The position numbers and the translations under genes are program-made. A DNA stretch of 64,000 nt from Mucilaginibacter geliditolerans (GTDB lineage Bacteria; Bacteroidota; Bacteroidia; Sphingobacteriales; Sphingobacteriaceae): NCBI RefSeq assembly GCF_014200495.1, contig NZ_JACHBY010000004.1:186001-250000 (forward strand). The letters are read 5' to 3'. The stretch's first letter is position 1, and every line of letters starts with the position of its first letter. The notes under the pieces were generated by a model, which had not been told where the DNA came from, did not search any database, and worked only from the letters and a program-made list of their open reading frames with translations. Positions 57,286 to 64,000 of the stretch are shown piece after piece.

Positions 57286-59790
57286 GTGAGTAAATATGTC
57301 ATAAGTTTTGTATTACTGCTGGTTACGGCTACCGCTTTTTGCCAAAAAAAATCAAAAGTGAACTTGATTTCGTCAACCAAGACTCAGGGCGTTAAACGTA
57401 ATGGGGTGGATCTTTATATAGTTTATAATGGTGTATGGAAACAGGATTTCTCCATCATGCGGTCGGATAGCGCTTATTTTCATCCTGCGGCAAACGCTTT
57501 TGAGGCCTTTGGCCACGTAAACATAAACCAGGGCGATACACTTAATATTTATTCAGACAAGCTCAATTACGATGGTAACACCAAAATAGCCATACTAACA
57601 GATAATGTGGTAATGGTTGATAAAGATGCCACTTTAACCACCAATCATTTTACTTATAATACTGCTACCCGCATAGGTACCTACACCGACGGCGGCAAGC
57701 TGGTGAGCAAAACCAATACGCTAACCAGTAAAAACGGCTATTATTTCTCTTTTTCGCACGATGCTTATTTCAGGTATGATGTGGTAGGCAAAACTACCGA
57801 CGCGCTCATCTATACCGATACCATGCGGTATAATTCCCAATCAAAGATCAATTACTTTTATGGGCCTACCCGTATATACGGCACCAAGGATAAGGATACC
57901 CTGCTTACCGAAAACGGCACTTATGATACCAAAACCGAGCAGGCCAATTTCATTAAAAAGAACTTATATAAGCAAGGCACAAAAACATTAATTGGTGACA
58001 CCTTATTTTATGACCGGCTGGTAGGCTATGGCCGGGCAGTTAAGCACGTTACGTTTAATGATGAGGAGCAGAAAGTAACCATAAAAGGTGGCCTGGGCAC
58101 TTACTTTAAAAAGAATGACCTGGCCATTGTTACCCGCGACCCTTACATTATTATGGTTACCGAAGAGGATGACTCCACAAAAAAGCGCGACACTTCAAAG
58201 AAACCACTACTTACAAAATCTCAAACTGATTCGCTTGCAAAAGTGGCTGCCAAACAGGGCAAAAAAGGCAATGTGAGTACGCAAAAGCAAGGGCCATTGA
58301 GTCTGGGCACGCTGCCTATTATGAACCCATCAGCAGCACAGGTTAAAAAAATAGACTCTCTAAAAGGGAAGCTGACTATGCCGATTATTGATTCATTCAG
58401 CAGAAAACTCCCCCCGACGGATTCCATAAAAAAACTTGCAGCAAGCCAGAGTAAAAATATTGATAAGGGCACGCAGGGTAAGTTAATTGCAGCCATTAAA
58501 GGAGCCAAAACCGATACCAACAGCATTGTCTCCGGCAAACCTATCGCTCCTAAAAAAACAAAGGTAAAAACCGACTCTGTTTATATGTCGGCTGATACGA
58601 TAGAAACACAGATAGTAACATTTAAGGAGTTGGTGCAATTAAAAAAGCAGGACAGTATATCGCATATAATAGATACCTCAAAGGTAAAAATTGTACATAT
58701 AGTATATAAAGTGGCCCCGAAAACCATTTCGCTTGTAGCACCCCGGCTGCCAAAAGATACCAGCTATTATCGCCGTGATTATTTTGGGCCGCCAAAGCCA
58801 AAGCCTGTAAAAAAGAAAAGCAGTGTAGTATCGTCCAAGCCTAAAAAGAATGTCAAACCCGATTCAACCTTCTATACCCCAAATGTGGTGTTGAGTGATA
58901 CGGCACGCATACGTATTATAAAGGCTTTTCATAAAGGCAAAATATTTAAATCGGACCTGCAAGCCGTAGCCGATTCGATTTTTTACAGCAACAGCGATTC
59001 CACCATACGATGTTATGTGAAGCCGATGATATGGGCCGAGGGCTCGCAGCTATCGGGCGATACGATTAATCTTCAGCTAAAGAATAAAAAGCTCGACAAA
59101 CTGGACATGTTCCCCAACTCATTTATTGTGAATGTGGAGAAGGACGATTCCAGCCACTTTAACCAGGTTGGGGGTAAAAAAATGCGTGGCTTTTTCAAGG
59201 ACAGCAAGCTGAGCCGGGTATATGTTGATGGCAATGCCGAAACCATATATTTTGTGCGCGACAGTACCACTAAACAGGTCACCGATATGCAGCGCTCATT
59301 CAGTAGCAGGCTATGGGTGTATATGAAAAACAACGAGGTAACCAACCTGGGCTTTATCACCAAACCCGAGAACCGGTATATCCCTATCCATGTAGTAAAG
59401 GAGGATGAAAAAATATTGAAAGGCTTTCTTTGGAAACCTAAAGACAGGCCTATATCTAAGGAATCTATCCTGCCATCCTATAACCGTAAGCCAGATACTA
59501 CCAATACTAAACCAAAACCGGGTGGCGATTTAGCGGGCCCTAAAAAGATGATTGGTAAACCAACCGGTAAAATTACAGCTCCGCCAGGTAAACCAACCGA
59601 TATAAAAGCTGTGCAGGATACTACCTTAAAAGCGCCAGCCATAAATGCCGGAAAAGATACCACAACTACAAAAAACCCTGTTGTTAAACCAGCTGTGAGT
59701 ATAGGTAAAGATACCACCAAGGCCAAAGCGCCCCCGATAATTAGTCCGGCAGTGCAAACTAAGAAGGATACGACAGGGGGGAAGCCGTAA
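57286..59790 (+). CDS. OstA/LptA-like lipopolysaccharide transport protein
   Basis: The 834-residue product starts at GTG 57286 and has a signal peptide (MSKYVISFVLLLVTATAFCQ). Residues about 35-285 repeat OstA/LptA-like strands (NVNINQGDTLNIYSDKLNYD, FTYNTATRIGTYTDGGKLVS) that form the jellyroll carrying lipopolysaccharide to the outer membrane. Residues about 290-540 are a low-complexity Lys/Thr/Ser/Pro-rich insertion. A second OstA-like unit covers about 540-720. The last 110 residues repeat Lys-Asp-Thr-Thr words. No partner Lpt gene is adjacent; the name is by domain. Confidence 0.82.
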   Translation: MSKYVISFVLLLVTATAFCQKKSKVNLISSTKTQGVKRNGVDLYIVYNGVWKQDFSIMRSDSAYFHPAANAFEAFGHVNINQGDTLNIYSDKLNYDGNTKIAILTDNVVMVDKDATLTTNHFTYNTATRIGTYTDGGKLVSKTNTLTSKNGYYFSFSHDAYFRYDVVGKTTDALIYTDTMRYNSQSKINYFYGPTRIYGTKDKDTLLTENGTYDTKTEQANFIKKNLYKQGTKTLIGDTLFYDRLVGYGRAVKHVTFNDEEQKVTIKGGLGTYFKKNDLAIVTRDPYIIMVTEEDDSTKKRDTSKKPLLTKSQTDSLAKVAAKQGKKGNVSTQKQGPLSLGTLPIMNPSAAQVKKIDSLKGKLTMPIIDSFSRKLPPTDSIKKLAASQSKNIDKGTQGKLIAAIKGAKTDTNSIVSGKPIAPKKTKVKTDSVYMSADTIETQIVTFKELVQLKKQDSISHIIDTSKVKIVHIVYKVAPKTISLVAPRLPKDTSYYRRDYFGPPKPKPVKKKSSVVSSKPKKNVKPDSTFYTPNVVLSDTARIRIIKAFHKGKIFKSDLQAVADSIFYSNSDSTIRCYVKPMIWAEGSQLSGDTINLQLKNKKLDKLDMFPNSFIVNVEKDDSSHFNQVGGKKMRGFFKDSKLSRVYVDGNAETIYFVRDSTTKQVTDMQRSFSSRLWVYMKNNEVTNLGFITKPENRYIPIHVVKEDEKILKGFLWKPKDRPISKESILPSYNRKPDTTNTKPKPGGDLAGPKKMIGKPTGKITAPPGKPTDIKAVQDTTLKAPAINAGKDTTTTKNPVVKPAVSIGKDTTKAKAPPIISPAVQTKKDTTGGKP

Positions 59791-59796
59791 TATTAG

Positions 59797-59884
59797 ATGT
59801 CATTGCGAGGAGGAACGACGAAGCAACCCCGTCGCGTTTGATATGCAAGCGACGGGGTTGCCGCGCTATCGCTCGCAATGACAT
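59797..59884. repeat. GTCATTGCGAGGAGGAACGACGAAG hairpin, copy 2
   Basis: ATGTCATTGCGAG at the left pairs with CTCGCAATGACAT at the right, and GCAACCCCGTCGC pairs with GCGACGGGGTTGC at the centre. Between these stems the arms do not match (GAGGAACGACGAA versus CGCGCTATCG). The left 40 or so bases equal those at 49375. It sits between the convergent OstA-like and rdgB genes. Confidence 0.85.
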
Positions 59885-59895
59885 AGTTTATTAAA

Positions 59896-60474
59896 TTACA
59901 CTCCCTGCAAAAACTCAATCAACTTCCCAACGGCAATCGCACGGTGACTGATGCTGTTTTTCTCAGTCAGGCTCATTTCGGCAAAAGTTATATCGTAGCC
60001 ATCGGGTTGAAAAATAGGGTCATAGCCAAAACCAGCTGTTCCGCTGCGTTCATGGCGGATGGAGCCGTTTACAGTTCCTTCAAAAAAATATTCCTTATCC
60101 TCCCATATCAATGATATCACGGTGCGGAAACGTGCCGAACGATCGGTTTCATCTTTCAATTTTTCCAGCACCTTATCCATATTAGCCTGGTGGTTGCCAT
60201 ACTCCCCTGCGTATCGTGCCGAATATACACCCGGCTCACCGTTTAAGGCATTTATTTCCAGTCCGCTGTCATCGCCAAAGCAATTCAGGTTATATTTTTG
60301 GTAGATGTAATAGCTTTTTATGGATGCATTAGCCTGAAAGGTAGTGCCGGTTTCGGCAATATCATTATGGCAGCCAATATCATTTAAACTAAGCAGTTTA
60401 ACTTTGCCGGCTACCTTATCGGCTACTTCTTCCAGCTTATGTGCATTATTTGTGGCGAAAACTAATTGTTTCAT
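59896..60474 (-). CDS. RdgB/HAM1 non-canonical purine NTP pyrophosphatase
   Basis: RdgB (HAM1 family) hydrolyses ITP, dITP and XTP to protect DNA and RNA. The 192-residue product starts [20 protein letters not shown] and has the substrate-binding signature [32 protein letters not shown] and the [19 protein letters not shown] segment, which covers the conserved active-site residues. Length is normal. Confidence 0.96.
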   Translation of the reverse strand: MKQLVFATNNAHKLEEVADKVAGKVKLLSLNDIGCHNDIAETGTTFQANASIKSYYIYQKYNLNCFGDDSGLEINALNGEPGVYSARYAGEYGNHQANMDKVLEKLKDETDRSARFRTVISLIWEDKEYFFEGTVNGSIRHERSGTAGFGYDPIFQPDGYDITFAEMSLTEKNSISHRAIAVGKLIEFLQGV

Positions 60475-60480
60475 GTTATA

Positions 60481-60590
60481 AAAGAGTCAAGAATTAAGAG
60501 TCAGGAATCAGGACAAGAATTTTATGTTGTTCTTACCCTCTCTCCGGCAAGCCGGAGAGAGGGTCGACCAGCGAAGCGTAGTCGGGGTGA
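60481..60590. repeat. Iterated AGAGTCAAGAAT words plus a perfect 14-bp palindrome
   Basis: AAAGAGTCAAGAATTAAGAGTCAGGAATCAGG (60481 on) iterates one word without a complementary arm. It is followed by ACCCTCTCTCCGGC, AA, GCCGGAGAGAGGGT (60535-60564), a perfect palindrome, and then CGACCAGCGAAGCGTAGTCG. The block fills the gap between rdgB and the following gene. Confidence 0.7.
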
Positions 60591-60627
60591 GTCAAACGGA
60601 GCGCGAAAAGGCTATACAAAAGCTATA

Positions 60628-61155
60628 CTACAAACCCTTCATCTGCTCCCAAAAAGCTTTTTTATAATCGTTGTTATCCATCATTTCATCAAAGCTAAAG
60701 CTGTACAAGGTTGCAAAACCAGTTGTTTGCTGTGGCACATTAAGCGCAAGCGGCGATATTCCCTGCGGCAAAGCGCTTTTACCCAAAACCAGCATTTTTT
60801 GTGGCTTAAAATAAGTTGTGAGGGTTTCAAGGTTAACTGCATCATGTTTGGCTAGGTTAAAAATAGCTACATCCTCAATTTCAAAACCTTTGCGTTTCAG
60901 TATATTCTCCAATGCGGTTAAATGCGTTTCATGTATAAATTCCAGGGTGGGATAATGCACCAGCACCAAAAAATTCTTATTGTTTTTGCCATGATATTTA
61001 AACTCAGTGGGCTTTTCACCCGCAGCAATTTCAACAACCGGAGCAATCGCAACCGGCGGAACACTCAGCGCCCCGGTAACAGGTACATCATCAGCAATTA
61101 CCTTGTTGTTGTACAGGTTTTTATCTGTATTTAAAAAAAACAGGTCGTCCTGCAT
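60628..61155 (-). CDS. Conserved hypothetical protein, 175 residues
   Basis: I chose the ATG at 61153-61155 (MQDDLFFLNTDKNLYNNKVI) over a TTG 18 codons earlier. A Pro/Ala/Val-rich stretch near residues 25-50 separates a short N-terminus from a domain with alternating hydrophobic strands (NFLVLVHYPTLEFIHETHLT, KMLVLGKSALPQGISPLALN). No membrane segment is seen. It resembles small conserved Bacteroidota proteins with no known function; I cannot name it. It is divergent from the SurA-like gene. Confidence 0.65.
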   Translation of the reverse strand: MQDDLFFLNTDKNLYNNKVIADDVPVTGALSVPPVAIAPVVEIAAGEKPTEFKYHGKNNKNFLVLVHYPTLEFIHETHLTALENILKRKGFEIEDVAIFNLAKHDAVNLETLTTYFKPQKMLVLGKSALPQGISPLALNVPQQTTGFATLYSFSFDEMMDNNDYKKAFWEQMKGL

Positions 61156-61369
61156 AATAAAATGCAGTGCGGCGGGGTTCTCTATGTTCACTTTAACAAA
61201 TTTTAACAAAAGTAGTTAAACAGTTTGAGGCTTTATCGGCATATTCGCATAATTATAGGTGGCCCATTTTCACTTAATTATTTAAGCACCTTATAATTAA
61301 TAAATTTTACCGAAATTTGATTTTTTTAGCGGATAAAATCCGCGCTTATATTTAGTATAAAAACAGTAC

Positions 61370-62785
61370 ATGAGAAAGTTTGGGATAGCCATTTTAAGCA
61401 TTTTTTTAACCATATCAGTTGCCAGCGCACAGCAACGTACAACTGATTCAGCAGCAATGGCCAATATGCCAAGGCATACGCTCGATAAAATAGCCGGGGT
61501 GGTGGGCAACAGTATTATTTTGCAATCTGATATTGAATTATCATACGCCAACTACCTTGCACAGGGCGGCGCGCCAAATCCTTCTGTTAAATGTCAGATT
61601 CTACAGGGGCTTATATCACAAAAAATATTAGCCCAGCAGGCTATTATTGATAGTATTGATGTTAAGGACGATGAGGTAGATAACGAGGTTGACCGCAGAA
61701 TGCGTACCATGGAGCAACGTGCCGGTGGCCAGGATAAGCTGGAGCAGTTTTTAGGCCGCTCAGTAATACAGTACAAAGACGAGGTTCGCCCGGATATACG
61801 CGAAGGTATGGTTGCTGATAAAATGAAGCAAAAAATTACCGAAAAGCTGAATGTAACCCCCGACGATGTTGAAAAGTATTATAACGCTATACAAAAAGAC
61901 AGCTTGCCAACCTTTAACAAAGAGGTTGAAGTAGGTGAAATAGTATTTCAGCCCAAATTAACCAAGGATGAAAAACAAGCCTACAAACAAAAAGCTGAAG
62001 ATTTGCGCAACCGTGTAAAAAATGGCGAAGATTTTGGTACGCTGGCCCGCCTGTATTCACAGGATCCGGTTTCGGCTGCTGAAGGTGGTGATGTAGGTTT
62101 TGCTGATAGAAATACCTTTGTAAAAGAGTTTACCGCATGGGCGTTTAAATTAAAGGCCGGCGAGATTTCGCCTGTATTTGAAACCGATTATGGCTTTCAC
62201 TTTTTGCAGGTAATTGAGCGCAGAGGAGAGCAGGTACACGTGCGCCACATTTTGGTTATACCTGCAGTTACCAGTGCTAGTTTAATACGATCAAAGGCTA
62301 GAGCCGATAGTATTTATAATCTGATGGTTAAAAATAAATCGATAAACTTTTCAAGCGCGGCAGCTTATTATTCTGATAATAAAGACACCAAATACAATGG
62401 TGGTATGATGCTGAACGCTGAAAATGTACAAAACAGGAGCACCTTTATACCAAGTGATAAACTTGATCCGCAAGTTGCCCTTGTAATTGATACCATGAAG
62501 ATAGGTGAGATATCGCAGCCGCAAATTTTCACCGGTCAGGATGGTAAAAAAACTTATAAGATCTTATACCTGAAATCTGTTACCGATGCACACAAGGCTA
62601 ATCTTGCACAGGATTTCCCTAAAATAAAGGATGCTGCTTATAATGATAAGATAAACCGCACCATAAGCGAGTGGTTTGAAAAAAGAAGAAAAGAAACATT
62701 CATCAAAATAGATCCTGAATACCAGAGCTGCCCTCAGGTAAAGGGATGGGCAACACCAGCGTTAGTAACAGCCGACGTAAAATAA
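61370..62785 (+). CDS. SurA-like periplasmic peptidyl-prolyl isomerase
   Basis: SurA-like proteins chaperone outer-membrane proteins through the periplasm. The 471-residue product has a signal peptide (MRKFGIAILSIFLTISVASAQ), a SurA N-terminal domain (DKIAGVVGNSIILQSDIELS near residues 42-61) and a first parvulin domain around residues 185-290 (EDFGTLARLYSQDPVSAAEG, KLKAGEISPVFETDYGFHFL). A second parvulin-like region covers about 290-410. It is 6 bases before the MoxR gene, so the two are probably translated from one message. The pairing is unusual. Confidence 0.93.
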   Translation: MRKFGIAILSIFLTISVASAQQRTTDSAAMANMPRHTLDKIAGVVGNSIILQSDIELSYANYLAQGGAPNPSVKCQILQGLISQKILAQQAIIDSIDVKDDEVDNEVDRRMRTMEQRAGGQDKLEQFLGRSVIQYKDEVRPDIREGMVADKMKQKITEKLNVTPDDVEKYYNAIQKDSLPTFNKEVEVGEIVFQPKLTKDEKQAYKQKAEDLRNRVKNGEDFGTLARLYSQDPVSAAEGGDVGFADRNTFVKEFTAWAFKLKAGEISPVFETDYGFHFLQVIERRGEQVHVRHILVIPAVTSASLIRSKARADSIYNLMVKNKSINFSSAAAYYSDNKDTKYNGGMMLNAENVQNRSTFIPSDKLDPQVALVIDTMKIGEISQPQIFTGQDGKKTYKILYLKSVTDAHKANLAQDFPKIKDAAYNDKINRTISEWFEKRRKETFIKIDPEYQSCPQVKGWATPALVTADVK

Positions 62786-62791
62786 TTTAGA

Positions 62792-63754
62792 ATGCAGCAC
62801 CGATCTGATGTTGAAGCGGCTGATGCCTTAAAACAGGTATACCAGCAATTACGTTCCGAGATAGGAAAGGTTATTATAGGCCAGGACGAGGTTGTTAAAT
62901 ACGTATTAATATCCATTTTCAGCAACGGGCACTGCTTGCTGGTTGGTGTGCCTGGCCTGGCAAAAACTTTACTGGTGCAAACCGTGGCACAGGTGCTCGA
63001 TCTGGATTTTAAACGCATACAATTCACTCCCGACCTGATGCCCTCGGACATTATCGGGTCTGAGATACTAGGCGAAGACAGGAATTTTAAATTTATCCCC
63101 GGTCCGGTTTTTTCAAACATCATCCTGGCCGATGAAATAAACCGCACACCACCCAAAACACAAGCCGCCCTGCTTGAAGCCATGCAGGAAAAAGCGGTTA
63201 CAGCCGCAGGGGTTACGCATCAGCTTTCAAAACCATTTTTTGTACTGGCTACGCAAAACCCAATAGAGCAGGAGGGCACCTACCCATTACCGGAGGCCCA
63301 ACTCGATCGCTTTATGTTTAATGTGTCTTTAGATTACCCCTCATTTGAAGAAGAATTACAGGTAGTTAAAAACACAACCAGCACAGCGCAGGCCGATGTT
63401 AAACATATTTTAAACGCCGAGCAGATCATCTATTTTCAGCAGCTGGTACGCAATATCCCTGTTGCCGACAATGTGTTGGAATATGCAGTAAAGCTGGTAT
63501 CAAAAACACGCCCTAACAGCGAGTTTGCTGGCCCGCAGGTTAAACGCCTGCTGAACTGGGGAGCAGGACCGCGCGCATCACAATATTTAGTTTTAGGGGC
63601 TAAATGCCATGCTGTGCTACACGGCAAATACTCACCCGATATTGAAGATGTACGTGCCGTAGCAAAACCCATACTCCGCCATCGTATTGTACGCAGCTAC
63701 CACGCCGAAGCTGATGGCTTATCAACTGACGATATTATTGAGCAGTTGTTTTAG
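62792..63754 (+). CDS. MoxR-family AAA+ ATPase
   Basis: MoxR ATPases act as chaperones, often with VWA-domain partners, in metalloenzyme or envelope maturation. The 320-residue product has Walker A GVPGLAKTLL near residues 52-61, Walker B LADEINRTPPKTQAAL near 113-128, sensor FVLATQNPIEQEGTYPLPEAQLDRF near 150-174 and the C-terminal RTRPNSE-like region. No VWA gene lies in the window, but one could follow. The stop codon TAG is the first triplet of an iterated-word palindrome. Confidence 0.95.
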   Translation: MQHRSDVEAADALKQVYQQLRSEIGKVIIGQDEVVKYVLISIFSNGHCLLVGVPGLAKTLLVQTVAQVLDLDFKRIQFTPDLMPSDIIGSEILGEDRNFKFIPGPVFSNIILADEINRTPPKTQAALLEAMQEKAVTAAGVTHQLSKPFFVLATQNPIEQEGTYPLPEAQLDRFMFNVSLDYPSFEEELQVVKNTTSTAQADVKHILNAEQIIYFQQLVRNIPVADNVLEYAVKLVSKTRPNSEFAGPQVKRLLNWGAGPRASQYLVLGAKCHAVLHGKYSPDIEDVRAVAKPILRHRIVRSYHAEADGLSTDDIIEQLF

Positions 63755-63864
63755 TTTAGTGATTAGAGACTGGTTAATTAGAGATTAGTTAAGCCTCTTA
63801 ATATCTAACGCTTAAGTCTCCATCCAACTAATCACAAATCTCTAACCTCTAATCACTAAACCAA
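63752..63864. repeat. Iterated-word palindrome (TGATTAG / TTAGAGA family) after the MoxR gene
   Basis: The left arm starts in the stop codon and reads TTTAGTGATTAGAGACTGG then TTAATTAGAGATTAGTTAAG (63755-63792). The right arm (63813-63863) reads TTAAGTCTCCATCC, AACTAATCACAAATCTC and TAACCTCTAATCACTAAACC. It fills most of the gap to the next gene and shares words with the elements at 9307 and 47404. Confidence 0.82.
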
Positions 63865-63899
63865 ATATTTTCTTTATTTTCATGCGCCTAATTATTTGC

Positions 63900-64000
63900 A
63901 TGAAAAGTTTAGCAACGCTAATTGCTTTTATCATTTTCCCGGTATTATCCTATTGCCAAACAATTGATAAAACCGCTAATGATGCATTTGTGCTCATCCG
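63900..64000 (+). CDS. Start of a secreted protein (cut by window edge)
   Basis: The frame from ATG 63900 runs 33 codons to the window edge. It begins MKSLATLIAFIIFPVLSYCQ, a signal peptide, then TIDKTANDAFVLI. An alternative ATG at 63882 adds six residues in the same frame. The mature start looks like that of carboxyl-terminal processing proteases (S41) in Bacteroidota, but with so few residues this is only a guess. Confidence 0.6.
   Translation, partial: MKSLATLIAFIIFPVLSYCQTIDKTANDAFVLI

Noticed and set aside
60466..60855. 129-codon plus-strand frame antisense to the conserved hypothetical gene
   Set aside because: Most of it is complementary to the gene at 60628-61155 and to the palindrome block; no protein-like features.

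Overview
The window looks like chromosomal core DNA from a member of the Bacteroidota, most likely family Sphingobacteriaceae and close to Mucilaginibacter or Pedobacter. This is inferred from gene content and protein character, not from a database search. Supporting signs are promoter-like -7 boxes of the form TAnnTTTG, few Shine-Dalgarno sequences, a TonB-type outer-membrane barrel with a carboxypeptidase-like N-terminal domain, futalosine-pathway menaquinone genes, and secreted amidohydrolases and M16 peptidases. I see no insertion sequence, prophage, CRISPR array, tRNA or rRNA.

Layout. 1-3.7 kb: the 5' part of dnaA, then a B12-dependent mutase catalytic subunit with a small membrane-anchored partner. 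3.8-10.5 kb: an A-type Fe-S carrier, a 1244-residue NtrY-like histidine kinase, fabD, folE and a PTPS/QueD enzyme. 10.6-14.5 kb: mqnB and mqnD, then an AT-rich secreted CocE-type hydrolase. 14.9-19.3 kb: hflX and a trpE-trpG-trpC operon with a complete attenuator (promoter, Trp-rich leader peptide, terminator). 19.4-28.7 kb: a four-helix membrane protein, a TonB-type barrel, two secreted amidohydrolase-like proteins and anmK. 28.9-38.5 kb: a NagX-like acyltransferase, an M16 peptidase, a flavin reductase-like protein, a lipoprotein, an Lhr-type helicase and recA. 39-50.8 kb: pdxA, rsmA, a MacB/FtsX-type permease, several unknown genes, a 2-hydroxyacid dehydrogenase, greA, a HIT protein, cytidine deaminase and an OprB-like porin. 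50.8-64 kb: mgtA, a Fur-family regulator, an HD hydrolase, a small XRE regulator, tilS, an OstA/LptA-like protein, an RdgB/HAM1 pyrophosphatase, a SurA-like isomerase, a MoxR ATPase and the start of a secreted protein.

Functional groupings. mqnB and mqnD are consecutive and belong to one menaquinone pathway. trpE, trpG and trpC share one attenuated leader. anmK and the NagX-like gene are divergent, and both suggest amino-sugar or wall recycling. The Fur-family gene, mgtA and the porin lie in series on one strand with palindromic operators in front, which suggests a metal-responsive unit.

The most unusual signal is not a gene. About thirty short palindromic elements, in roughly ten sequence families, occupy most of the longer gaps between genes. 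One set has arms beginning GTCAT and ending ATGAC, sometimes with a conserved loop found in both orientations. Another set has arms built from degenerate iterated words such as TGATTAG, GATTTCGG or GGCAGTT. Several run into coding sequence: they form apparent in-frame insertions in mqnB, mqnD and the helicase, supply the N-terminus of trpG, and supply the stop codon or last residues of mqnB, the dehydrogenase, tilS and others.
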